Origin: Paraprevotella clara YIT 11840
Lineage (GTDB): Bacteria > Bacteroidota > Bacteroidia > Bacteroidales > Bacteroidaceae
Reading direction: 5' to 3'
Assembly: GCF_000233955.1 (NCBI RefSeq)
Contig: NZ_JH376592.1
Coordinates: 124,001 to 188,000 of the forward strand
Length of the DNA: 64,000 bases
This document shows, one piece after another, positions 53,401 to 61,288 of the stretch (position 1 is the stretch's first letter; every line of letters starts with the position of its first letter). The notes under the pieces are model-generated. The model did not search any database. It was not told where the DNA came from and was given only the letters and a program-made list of their open reading frames with translations. Both the position numbers and the translations under genes were made by a program.

Positions 53401-56197
53401 GATACTCGAAATGCAGGATGGAATCCGAGAAATGGAAAACTTTCTCTGCCAAAATGCGGTCTTCGCAGAACAGCATATAGAAAAGCGACACACTGTCGGC
53501 GCCGCTGCCCACCATCAGACGGGCGGGACGACCGGCAGAGACCGTATCGTCTATACAATAATAGAAAAACTTTTCGCCGCCTCCGGGATGCCGGTCGGAC
53601 AAACTGAAAAGCACGAAAGGATGGGCATATTCAAGCGTATCAGACTCCGTCACAGCACGCAATTGCATCTCGTAACTGCCGGACGGAAGTGCGGACAATT
53701 CCGACAAGCGTACCGGCTTATTGGCAGGGAAGGCAAAGCCGGAAAGCACCTTTTCCACCTGTTTCCCATCTTGCATCCGGTAGATTTCACCCGTCACTTC
53801 CACCCTGCCCTTGAATTCGGCGCCGGCATTCGTTTGCACCACAGCCTTGAGAGCGGGTAAACTGTCTTTCGTCCAATATGTACCGGTCTCCAACGTAAGC
53901 CGCAAGCTTTCCTCGTTCAAAGGGAAGGACGTTTTAGCCGTCTGTGTCTCACCGGACGCCCCCATGACCGACACATCCACGAACTGTCGGGCACCATACC
54001 TTGGTCCACGCCTCCCGGCCTCACGCACCGGAACACGCAACGTGAAGCGTCCATCTTCGCCGGTATAAACCGTGTCGATCGGAATTTCCTCTCCTCCACG
54101 GTCCACCCTATAGAACCAACTGCCCACAACGGAAACAGCCGTCACGCGAGCCTGCCGGAGCGGAACCCCGTTATAACCCATGGCCGTACCGGCCAAGCAC
54201 AAAGTGTCGCCTGCCTGATAACGCGCCGTAATCTCATCCAGACGGACTTCAAAGGTCGGTCGTTTGTATTCCTCCACCGTAAAGCCTACGCTGTTGTTCC
54301 CCGTACGCACGGCATAACGCCCCGAAAGCCCTTTCACCGGTAAGGCAAATGTGGCAGAAAACGTTCCCCATTCGTCACTTTCCACCGTCTGTTCAGCTAC
54401 GGTCTTTCCGTTCGGGTCACGCAAGGCCAGTACCACCTTGCGCCCTCCTGCGGCCTGTTCCCTGTCATTCTTCCGGTCCCAACACAAGCCCCCGATGTAA
54501 ACCGTCTGGCCGGGGCGGTACACGGCGCGGTCGGTGTAAAGTCGTTCCTCACCGTGCGTTCCGTCATCCGTCCGGTAAGGCTGCCGGAAGGTGCAACTAT
54601 GTTCATATTTATAACGGTCGTCTCCTTTCCTCACTTTGATGGAAAGGCTGTAACGGTCGGCATGTTTTTTCCTGTAATCCGCAAAGTTCCATCTGGCCTT
54701 TCCCTCGACATCCGTCTGCGTGGAGTAAACCACGTCCTTTGCGGCACACCACTCCACGGTGGCGGACGGCATGGGAGCACCAGTTTGCGCATCGACTACC
54801 GTGCAGAGGCTCGTGCTGTCCGGCAAGTCCCCGGCCACCACCTCGAAACGTGAAGCACGGAGAGAAGCCACCATCTTGCCGTCGGATGAAGCCACACCGT
54901 CGGCCTTCCCGACCACCACAAAGTAGCCCACGCCGGGACAAGCCAACCGGAATGTATCCTCAACTTGCAGGAAAGCCGGTTGCGACTGCCAATTCAAACG
55001 ATCCGTTTTCCTCAACACCCCGTATTTCCGCGCATAGGCAGCCTCATCTTTCTGATACTCCGCCCTCCGCGCATACGCTTTGGGAAAGCCATCGGGAAGC
55101 TGGTACCAACTCAACGACATGCCTGCCACGTTGCGATGTTCCACGACATACCCGTTCGGGACGCCGGGATAAACCTCCGCAGGGAAGCGGAGGAAAACAA
55201 AGGGAGCTTCCAACTGCCGTTTTCGGTTCAGCAATTCCTTGGCACGCGGATATGCCTTATATTTCGCATATCCTTCCTCAGCCCAAGCCACCTTCGTGCC
55301 CGGAGTAACCTCCAAATCCAACATTCCTAAATACACTTCCGCCGACAGAGGCAAATCGCCGAAACAGGAAAGCAACCGTTCGTAAGCTTTATAAGCAGGT
55401 GATTGCAACACCACGCGCTCGGTTTCCTCGGGAGACAAGCCGCCGGTTTGCCCCGCCAGTTCCACATCGCCCCGCTCGAGGGCAAATGCAACGGAATCGA
55501 CGGACACGAGTAATTCAGCCTCACGGTTTCCCTGGGCGCGATAAACGGCCAACATTCGGGCATAAACCGTATCGAGCACATACGAGCCTTCGCCCTTGTT
55601 CGCCCTCGCTTGCACAGCCCGCCGTCCGATGACATTCAGCAAATCCCCGCCGAAGTAACCGGCATCCTTCCCTTTTTCCACAAAAGGCATGTAGTCGGTG
55701 GCTTTGGCTGCTGCCAACAAGTCCGGACGGGCCATGGACAGCAGGTAATTCTCCGACGAGACCTTCATGAACTGTTCCCACGACCACTCGCGGATGCTGT
55801 CGGGATGAGCGTCCGTCCGGTCGCTGTAATTCCGGTTACGGTTGGCATTGTCTTCATACAATTCTCCCAACACGGAGGCCAGCACCGCCCGTTGAACCTC
55901 GTCGGCAGTCTGCCGTTTAAGCCGTTCCAATTTCATAATGTCGGAATAAAAACTGTCGGGTACGATGTCCTGACGGAGCTTGCAACCGTAGAGCAAAGCT
56001 GCCATCCGCTGACCTTTTTGCTGCTCTTTGTCTGCTTTGGCGGCTATCTGTCCCACTACTTTATAAGCTGATTTCGGTAAATCTTGTCTTTCATATTTTT
56101 CCACTTGTTTCCATAAATCATCGAAACTCGCAGCCGGGCACCCTGTTCCGAAACAAAGGAACATCGCGCATATACTCCATAAGATTTTTTGCTTCAT
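50417..56197 (-). CDS. Alpha-2-macroglobulin family protein without thioester
   Basis: 1926 residues; signal MKQKILWSICAMFLCFGTGC, either lipidated or cleaved. Order: helical N part (about 25-320), beta modules, an MG2-type domain (about 600-690, DRAVYRPGQTVYIGGLCWDR), further MG modules (about 700-1180), the A2M signature (about 1235-1260, LRFTLPESLTTWKFMALAHTKD), and an (alpha/alpha) thioester-domain barrel (about 1400-1800). The usual CxEQ thioester is absent: the corresponding place reads LPSVLEPRTDDVLSL. Bacterial macroglobulins guard the periplasm or surface by trapping proteases; a thioester-less form would rely on physical trapping or act as scaffold. It is first of a three-gene coupled operon. 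Confidence 0.9.
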   Translation of the reverse strand: MKQKILWSICAMFLCFGTGCPAASFDDLWKQVEKYERQDLPKSAYKVVGQIAAKADKEQQKGQRMAALLYGCKLRQDIVPDSFYSDIMKLERLKRQTADEVQRAVLASVLGELYEDNANRNRNYSDRTDAHPDSIREWSWEQFMKVSSENYLLSMARPDLLAAAKATDYMPFVEKGKDAGYFGGDLLNVIGRRAVQARANKGEGSYVLDTVYARMLAVYRAQGNREAELLVSVDSVAFALERGDVELAGQTGGLSPEETERVVLQSPAYKAYERLLSCFGDLPLSAEVYLGMLDLEVTPGTKVAWAEEGYAKYKAYPRAKELLNRKRQLEAPFVFLRFPAEVYPGVPNGYVVEHRNVAGMSLSWYQLPDGFPKAYARRAEYQKDEAAYARKYGVLRKTDRLNWQSQPAFLQVEDTFRLACPGVGYFVVVGKADGVASSDGKMVASLRASRFEVVAGDLPDSTSLCTVVDAQTGAPMPSATVEWCAAKDVVYSTQTDVEGKARWNFADYRKKHADRYSLSIKVRKGDDRYKYEHSCTFRQPYRTDDGTHGEERLYTDRAVYRPGQTVYIGGLCWDRKNDREQAAGGRKVVLALRDPNGKTVAEQTVESDEWGTFSATFALPVKGLSGRYAVRTGNNSVGFTVEEYKRPTFEVRLDEITARYQAGDTLCLAGTAMGYNGVPLRQARVTAVSVVGSWFYRVDRGGEEIPIDTVYTGEDGRFTLRVPVREAGRRGPRYGARQFVDVSVMGASGETQTAKTSFPLNEESLRLTLETGTYWTKDSLPALKAVVQTNAGAEFKGRVEVTGEIYRMQDGKQVEKVLSGFAFPANKPVRLSELSALPSGSYEMQLRAVTESDTLEYAHPFVLFSLSDRHPGGGEKFFYYCIDDTVSAGRPARLMVGSGADSVSLFYMLFCEDRILAEKVFHFSDSILHFEYPEVPAGADGLQAIFYFVKDGQYYGQSQHLIRKQPDRRLRLSWTSFRDRLLPGSEETWNLRITRPDGLPAPAQLMATLYDASLDGIQPHAWNFSHYVPLSLPRVDINKFWLYGGDNMSYHASVRRESVKPLRFDYFNPMMMAWGGLRTVEEVLMIADNSLAVGAAPRSGRIAGVEMKFGKQKAASAAGAPEYMALKSPSEEEQALVEGVAKAEMDKAPGVAVRENLNETAFFYPRLMADTSGVVTLRFTLPESLTTWKFMALAHTKDMMAGLLTDEVVAAKEVMAQLSLPRFVRMGDRATLSATLFNLTEKTLEGKATMEVFDPATGEGLWKETVKVEMEAESDTVVSFAYTPSGTVSLPACRIIFEAGEHTDGEQRYLPILEDKEWLTQTQPFVVSHEGDTMIRLDGLFQDNHPEAEHRRLTVEYTANPLWYAVQALPSVLEPRTDDVLSLGAAYYASTLSSTLAVRYPQVKTAVELWQREAGEEFKSPLSGGEDLTGIVLEETPWVADAEMETQRLTALQQLFDANRQADLRRRFAEALGKLQRGDGSFGWFEGMSGNAWLTGRVARLLLRSGAGVKTDSLLTQYVDVKKMMVYLMGKAHEEIITDKESLREHKIHAYGGSYWLDYLYLASLSDVTWFDASVRKDLGYMQSRILDCVEQREADGKRRMAGDSDRLSLTETAQAVIVLRYMGKADAAAGLVRSLREHLVDGAEGLHLEYPSNGFVGSDRKIAVHTLLMEALSAPGNTDEKEQEGLCRWLLSQKRLQAWGTTTSSMDAVYALMQGQKRDLVLRSNDVVRLESPKGEELAVLKSSESKLAGLGTVTATVEGRELSKGAGLLKVEKAEDRPSAWGAVYAQYRLPLSEVGSSASGLRIRQEVDNEHPRVGDRVTLRYVLTSDRDYEYVRLKAGRAACLEPVESRSGYEYRNGLGYYKEVKDASTNYFFERLPKGTYVIEAECYVERAGRYALGAVKLNGVYAPEFSAYGAGTVLEVSE

Positions 56198-56615
56198 AGT
56201 TATTTCTTTTGGTTTTTAGTACTGATTTATGCAAATAACGGCATTCTTCTTGAGAAATGAAACTATTCAACGTTATAATATTCTAAAAACCGTACATCAC
56301 AGACCGACCGGGTTTCCAGTTCACCCGTACCCAAAGCCCAAAAACCTGAAAAGCCACGACAAAACGACAAGTGAGGAGAGCGTAAAATCGTTCTGCGCCA
56401 AACGAAAAATCAGTCTCAAGCGATTGATTTTTCGTTTGGCGCAGATTGATTTGCGAATCTAAGGAGAACTTTTTAGAGTATTCAATAATCTAAAACACAG
56501 CTATTTACGAATACAAACCAAAGCAGTAAGAAATCTCCACAACGCCATGCGGCCATCCGTCCGTGGCATGCCTCCCATTATCTCCCAAACATACCATGGC
56601 CTTCATGGAAAAAAT
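56198..56615. other. Intergenic region with hairpin repeat
   Basis: 418 bp between two minus-strand genes. It holds copy 4 of the dispersed repeat. Presumably it also contains the promoter of the macroglobulin operon close to 56198-56240, but no exact TAnnTTTG is visible there on the minus strand. I see no gene. Confidence 0.6.
56392..56475 (+). repeat. Dispersed intergenic repeat with long hairpin, copy 4
   Basis: A perfect 21-bp stem (56392-56412 with 56425-56445; core GCGCCAAACGAAAAATC) around a 12-nt loop, followed by a further GATTGATTTGCG unit and GAGAACTTTTTAG. Two repeat units in inverted orientation build the stem. No T-tract directly follows the stem, so it is not a standard terminator. 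Confidence 0.8.
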
Positions 56616-58076
56616 TTATGCCTTCTCCGGTATCCGGCGGAGCAGTTCTTTCAGGAACGCCCAGAATTTGGCCACCGAAGGAATATGGCAACGCTCATCC
56701 GGCGTATGCGGCGAACGGAGCGTAGGACCGAAACTTACCAAGTCCATATCGGGATATACCTCCCCGATAAGACTGCACTCCAAACCGGCATGTACTACCT
56801 GCACCAATGCCTCTTCGCCGAACATTTCCTTATAGATTTCCACCATCTGTGCCGTAATCTGCGAATCGAAATTAGGCTGCCATGCCCCGTAACGGCCACT
56901 GAATTCCACCTTCATACCCGCCATGTTGAAGCAACTTTCCAACATGGTTCCGATATAATCCATCATGCTCTCGCTCGAACTGCGTGCCAGAATCAGCACT
57001 TCCGCACGTTCCGGCGTCACGTTGACAATCGCCAGATTGGACGAGGTCTCCACGATGTGCGGAATGGACGGGATGTAGCGAAGTACACCGTCATGACAAG
57101 CCATAATGGCATCCAACACATTGTCCTGAATGTCTTCCGGCACTTGGGTAGCAGGCAAATCCACGCGCTCCATCGTCATCACGATGTTTTCTTCCACCCC
57201 GCGGTATTCTTCGGCAAACATTTCCGTACAATATTCCACCAGTCCCTGCAACTCATCGACATCATCAACCGGTACCGTCACCACCGCTTCGCTCTCACGA
57301 GGTATGGCATTGCGCATATTGCCCCCCTTCCACGAAGCCAAACGCGCTTCGTTCTCACGAATGGCCATATTCAGGAACCGCGCCATCAGTTTGTTGGCAT
57401 TGGCACGACCCTCGCAAATCTCCAGACCGGAATGTCCGCCGCGCAGACCTTTGACCGTCACTCTAACCGCCACGTCAGCCGGATCTGCCTCCACGGCTTT
57501 ATAGGAAATCGATGCCGTGACGTTCACCCCTCCGGCACTTCCTACCACAAATTCGCCCATCGTCTCGTTGTCGAAGTTCAGCAGGATGTCGCCCGTCAAC
57601 GTGTCGGGCGCAAGATGGTTGACCCCGTACATGCAAGTTTCCTCGTCGGCTGTAATCAATGCCTCCAACGGGCCGTGCTCCAGGCTCTCGTCTTCCATCA
57701 CGGCCATAATGGCCGCCACCCCCATTCCGTCGTCCGAGCCCAAGGTCGTCCCCTTGGCTTTCACCCACTCGCCGTCGATGTAGGTTTCGATGGGGTCGGT
57801 CTCAAAATTATGCCGGCTCTCCGCCGTCTTCTGCGGCACCATGTCCATATGGGCTTGCATGACGGCTTTTTTGCGGTTCTCCATCCCCGGCGTGGCGGGC
57901 TTGCGCATGACGATGTTCTCGCCCTTGTCCTTAAAAGCCTCTATACCGTGCGCAGCCGCCCAATCCAACAGGAATTGCTGCACTTTCTCCAAATGTCCAG
58001 ACGGACGCGGAACGCGGGTCAACGCATGGAAATTCTTCCATACGATCTGCGGTTCCAAGTTCTTAATCTCGTTCAT
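56616..58076 (-). CDS. pepD: Aminoacyl-histidine dipeptidase (peptidase family M20)
   Basis: 486 residues, the normal length of PepD. It hydrolyses dipeptides such as Xaa-His with two zinc ions. Metal and catalytic motifs: MQAHMDMVPQK, TLGSDDGMGVAAIMA and ITADEETCMYG, and the late EVYPDMDLVSFGPTLRSPHTPDERCHI with a metal His. The N-terminal LEPQIVWKNFHALTRVPRPSG is the usual PepD start. It lies 31 nt after the flippase-like gene and could share its transcript. Confidence 0.96.
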   Translation of the reverse strand: MNEIKNLEPQIVWKNFHALTRVPRPSGHLEKVQQFLLDWAAAHGIEAFKDKGENIVMRKPATPGMENRKKAVMQAHMDMVPQKTAESRHNFETDPIETYIDGEWVKAKGTTLGSDDGMGVAAIMAVMEDESLEHGPLEALITADEETCMYGVNHLAPDTLTGDILLNFDNETMGEFVVGSAGGVNVTASISYKAVEADPADVAVRVTVKGLRGGHSGLEICEGRANANKLMARFLNMAIRENEARLASWKGGNMRNAIPRESEAVVTVPVDDVDELQGLVEYCTEMFAEEYRGVEENIVMTMERVDLPATQVPEDIQDNVLDAIMACHDGVLRYIPSIPHIVETSSNLAIVNVTPERAEVLILARSSSESMMDYIGTMLESCFNMAGMKVEFSGRYGAWQPNFDSQITAQMVEIYKEMFGEEALVQVVHAGLECSLIGEVYPDMDLVSFGPTLRSPHTPDERCHIPSVAKFWAFLKELLRRIPEKA

Positions 58077-58107
58077 AACAACCTATATTATGGTTCAACA
58101 ATCCAAT

Positions 58108-59190
58108 TTATTCCGTTCCGTCCTCCCCTCCGGCCAAGCACCTCCGGCGGGTAAAGGCCAATGCCCCCGCAGCATAGAGCCCGAGCAAGATGACGAGCAG
58201 GGTTTGCAACGTATGTACGATGAGCACGAACACGACAGCGTCCGACTCGCATACGCCGTAGAGCACCAAAATGGTCTTTACCGCAAAATGCCACGGCCCG
58301 GCACCGTTCGGCGTGGGTACCAAAACGGCAAACGTGCCGACCACGAAAGCAATCAAAGCCGCCGTAATCCCTAATCCCGAAGTATAGGAAAAACAATAAA
58401 AAGTCAAATAGAAATGCAGGAAATAGGAAGCCCATATCCCAAACGAATACATTATATATATAGGGACATGACGGACATTGCGCAAAGAAAGTACACCGTC
58501 CACCACATTGCGGAGCAGGTTACGGGTGTGGTTGAACCATGCCAACCGCTTGGCCAAAACGGCAAGAAAGACCAGCACGACCAACAAACAGGCCGCCGTG
58601 ACCCAATAACCGGCTGCCGAGAAACGTCCGGCCAGTTCTTCAAAACTCACTCCCGTCTCGGCAAAGAACACCATGAACACCTTGACTTGCAGCAAGACGG
58701 TCAAAGCAGCCAATAACAACATCAGGAGGGAATCCACCATACGCTCGGTCACCACCGTCCCCAAGGACTTCGTAAAAGAAGTCCCGTCATATTTCTTCAG
58801 TACCCCGCAACGCAAGACCTCTCCCACCCGGGGCACCACAAGACTGGAGGCGTATGAAAGGAACACGGCATGCACGCACGAAGACAAACGCGGACGCTCG
58901 TCCAACGGTTCCAAGGCTTGCCGCCAACGGGCCGCCCGCAAGACTTGCGCCAACACGCCGAAAGGCATGGAAAGCCACATCCACGTCCAATTCATCCCGT
59001 CGTTCAACGCGTCCCACAGCCCGTTCCAGTCGAAATCACGGTACATCCACCACAAAATCAAGCCTCCCAACACCAAAGGAAAGGCTATTTTGAATAATTT
59101 GCTCACGCTCGGCAGATTCAGAGCAAGCTCTGTCTGCACTCGCTTAATCGCAAAATTCAACGCATGACGAATGATCTTAGAAGTTTCCAA
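58108..59190 (-). CDS. Flippase-like integral membrane protein (UPF0104 / AglD-MprF superfamily)
   Basis: Up to 360 residues with about eight membrane helices from residue 32 onward. Signature stretches are RAARWRQALEPL, SLVVPRVGEVLRCGVLKKY, VVTERMVDSLLMLLL and the later VPTPNGAGPWHFAVKTILVLYG. This is the lysylphosphatidylglycerol-synthase transmembrane fold, whose members move or modify lipids; the substrate is unknown. The frame opens at a TTG at 59190; a GTG at 59106 (SKLFKIAFPLVLGG) would give a more usual short N terminus, so the start is uncertain. It is divergent from rsmA. Confidence 0.85.
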   Translation of the reverse strand: METSKIIRHALNFAIKRVQTELALNLPSVSKLFKIAFPLVLGGLILWWMYRDFDWNGLWDALNDGMNWTWMWLSMPFGVLAQVLRAARWRQALEPLDERPRLSSCVHAVFLSYASSLVVPRVGEVLRCGVLKKYDGTSFTKSLGTVVTERMVDSLLMLLLAALTVLLQVKVFMVFFAETGVSFEELAGRFSAAGYWVTAACLLVVLVFLAVLAKRLAWFNHTRNLLRNVVDGVLSLRNVRHVPIYIMYSFGIWASYFLHFYLTFYCFSYTSGLGITAALIAFVVGTFAVLVPTPNGAGPWHFAVKTILVLYGVCESDAVVFVLIVHTLQTLLVILLGLYAAGALAFTRRRCLAGGEDGTE

Positions 59191-59214
59191 TGCCGCCTAT
59201 GTCTATTTTTTAAT

Positions 59215-59222
59215 TACCTTTG
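59215..59222 (+). promoter_or_regulatory. -7 promoter element of rsmA
   Basis: TACCTTTG, a perfect TAnnTTTG, 30 bp before the rsmA ATG at 59253. No clear -33 element. Confidence 0.6.
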
Positions 59223-59252
59223 TCCCCACAAAAATAAAACAAAAAAACAACA

Positions 59253-60086
59253 ATGAAGACAGTCAAGCCCAAAAAGTTTCTCGGACAGCATTTTTTAAAA
59301 GACCTGAAAATCGCACAGGACATCGCCGATACGGTGGATGCCTGCCCCGGAATCCCGGTGCTCGAAGTGGGGCCGGGCATGGGTGTCATGACCCAGTTCC
59401 TCGTGCGCAAAGACCGCCCCCTCAAAGTGGTCGAGATTGATTTCGAATCCGTGGCCTATTTGCGCACCCACTATCCCCAACTGGAAGAAAACATCATAGA
59501 AGACGATTTCCTGAAAATGCATCTGGAACGGACGTTCGGCGGACAGCCGTTCGTGCTTACGGGCAACTACCCTTATAACATTTCCAGCCAGATATTCTTC
59601 AAAATGCTCGACTACAAAGACCTCATCCCTTGCTGTACGGGCATGATACAGAAAGAGGTGGCGGAACGCATTGCCGCCGGGCCGGGCAGCAAGACCTACG
59701 GCATCCTGAGTGTGCTGCTTCAGGCATGGTATAGCGTTGAATACCTGTTCACGGTACATGAACACGTATTCAACCCTCCCCCCAAGGTGAAGAGCGCGGT
59801 CATCCGTATGACACGCAACGCCACAACGGACTTAGGCTGCGACGAGCGGCTCTTCAAACAAGTGGTGAAAACCACATTCAACCAACGGCGCAAAGTGCTT
59901 CGCAACTCCATCCGCCCTGTGCTGGCCGATGCCGACCACAAGGTACAACAGGAAGGACGGCTGCCTAAAGACCACACCGAATTTCTCTCCGCCGAGATTT
60001 TCGGTCGCCGTCCGGAGCAATTATCCGTGGCCGAATTCGTCAATCTGACCAATGCCGTGGCCCGGGAAACCTCCGAAACGGCATAA
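59253..60086 (+). CDS. rsmA: 16S rRNA dimethyladenosine transferase
   Basis: 277 residues. It dimethylates two adjacent adenines near the 3' end of 16S rRNA (A1518 and A1519 in E. coli) with SAM. Motifs: KKFLGQHFLKD, LEVGPGMGVMTQFL, VEIDFESVAYL, the catalytic NYPYNISSQIFF, and the C-terminal FNQRRKVLRNSI. Followed by a terminator. It stands as a single gene. Confidence 0.97.
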   Translation: MKTVKPKKFLGQHFLKDLKIAQDIADTVDACPGIPVLEVGPGMGVMTQFLVRKDRPLKVVEIDFESVAYLRTHYPQLEENIIEDDFLKMHLERTFGGQPFVLTGNYPYNISSQIFFKMLDYKDLIPCCTGMIQKEVAERIAAGPGSKTYGILSVLLQAWYSVEYLFTVHEHVFNPPPKVKSAVIRMTRNATTDLGCDERLFKQVVKTTFNQRRKVLRNSIRPVLADADHKVQQEGRLPKDHTEFLSAEIFGRRPEQLSVAEFVNLTNAVARETSETA

Positions 60087-60102
60087 TCCGGGAAAAAGAT
60101 AG

Positions 60103-60130
60103 AAAAAACGGCTCCAAAGCCGTTTTTTTA
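60103..60130 (+). terminator. Intrinsic terminator of rsmA
   Basis: A perfect stem AAAAAACGGCT / AGCCGTTTTTT around CCAA, running into TTTA. It starts 16 nt past the stop codon. Confidence 0.92.
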
Positions 60131-60162
60131 TTTGTAACTTCAAGCGGTTTATCGTATCTTTG
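60131..60162 (+). promoter_or_regulatory. Promoter of corA
   Basis: TTTG at 60131-60134, 20 bp, TATCTTTG at 60155-60162: full consensus. The predicted start near 60169 leaves a leader of about 120 nt before the corA ATG. Confidence 0.85.
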
Positions 60163-60192
60163 CACCGCAATTTATCACAGTGTTTATTTAAA

Positions 60193-60225
60193 ATGGACGA
60201 TTATCACGCGGAAAATATGAACTAA
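60193..60225 (+). CDS. Possible 10-residue leader peptide of corA
   Basis: A small frame in the corA leader coding MDDYHAENMN and stop, about 24 nt after the predicted transcription start and 62 nt before the corA ATG. Its acidic start (Met-Asp-Asp) recalls leader peptides of Mg2+ transporter genes in enterobacteria, where acidic nascent chains destabilise ribosomes at low Mg2+. Downstream of it, AGGAGCTGCCTCC can form a short hairpin. Translation is not proven, and chance frames of this length are common. Confidence 0.35.
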   Translation: MDDYHAENMN

Positions 60226-60287
60226 GTAGGACAGAGGTTTGCAAGGAGCTGCCTCCGTTCCGTTATAATTATGGAGGATTTTTATTC

Positions 60288-61214
60288 ATGCGAACATACT
60301 GGAATACAAACCGCGGCCTGCGCACGCTCGAAAAGTGGGAACCCAACTGCTGGGTACAGGTTACTTGTCCGACTCAGGACGACATAGATTATCTGGAGAA
60401 TACGCTCCACATTCCCGATTACTTCTTAATGGACATCGCCGATACCGACGAGCGTGCCCGCTATGAGTTCGACGACGGTTGGATACTCATCATCCTGCGT
60501 ATCCCCTACGTGAAAGAAGTACGCTCGCGTACGCCTTATACGACCATTCCCCTCGGTATCATCCTGAACAAAGAGGTGTGTATCACCGTGTGCAACTTCG
60601 AGACGAACATGATGATAGACTTCGTAAGCTATCAGCAAAAACGCGGATTGGGATTCACCGACTCCGTGGACATGGTGTTCCGCCTGTTCCTTTCGTCTGC
60701 CGTGTGGTACCTGAAACGGCTGAAGCAAATCAACCTGCTCATCGAGAAAGCCAAGCAACACTTGGATCGTAACGTGGACAACGTGGACCTCATCAACTTG
60801 TCGCGCCTGCAAGACAGTCTGACTTATTTCATCACTTCCATCCGAGGCAATGAAACCCTGCTCTCCAAACTGAAGTTCAAACTCCCGGTGGACGAACTGG
60901 ACGCCGACCTTATCGAGGATGTCAACATCGAGATGAGCCAGGCACGCGAGACGACATCCATCTATGCCAACATCCTCGACTCGACGATGGACACCTACGC
61001 CAACATCATCAACAACAACACGAGCGGCGTGATGAAGATGTTGACCTCCATCTCCATTATCCTCATGTTTCCCACGCTCATCGCCAGTTTGCTCGGCATG
61101 AACCTGGTCAACGGCATGGAGAAATGGGCTTGGGGATTCCCGGTGGCTTTGATGCTTACCGTGGGCATTACCGTGGCATTCGTATGGTATTTTAAGCGAA
61201 AAACATGGATTTAA
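60288..61214 (+). CDS. corA: CorA family divalent metal transporter
   Basis: 308 residues. A soluble alpha/beta N-terminal domain (about 1-235) is followed by two C-terminal helices with the signature GMN at the pore mouth (SLLGMNLVNGMEKWAWGFPVALML). The protein ends in a basic KRKTWI as in other CorA proteins. It carries Mg2+ (also Co2+ and Ni2+) across the inner membrane as a pentamer. A long leader with a possible leader peptide precedes it. The upstream GGAGGATTT is a good ribosome binding site. Confidence 0.95.
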   Translation: MRTYWNTNRGLRTLEKWEPNCWVQVTCPTQDDIDYLENTLHIPDYFLMDIADTDERARYEFDDGWILIILRIPYVKEVRSRTPYTTIPLGIILNKEVCITVCNFETNMMIDFVSYQQKRGLGFTDSVDMVFRLFLSSAVWYLKRLKQINLLIEKAKQHLDRNVDNVDLINLSRLQDSLTYFITSIRGNETLLSKLKFKLPVDELDADLIEDVNIEMSQARETTSIYANILDSTMDTYANIINNNTSGVMKMLTSISIILMFPTLIASLLGMNLVNGMEKWAWGFPVALMLTVGITVAFVWYFKRKTWI

Positions 61215-61288
61215 AGCCGGGCAAAGTAAAAAAACAGGAGATTTTTTAGGTTTCCACCGTTTTTTATACTTAATTTGTGCCGGATTAA

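Noticed and set aside
56547-58154. Long plus-strand frame of 535 codons opposite pepD
   Set aside because: His/Arg-rich shadow of pepD, whose minus-strand product has all M20 metal motifs.
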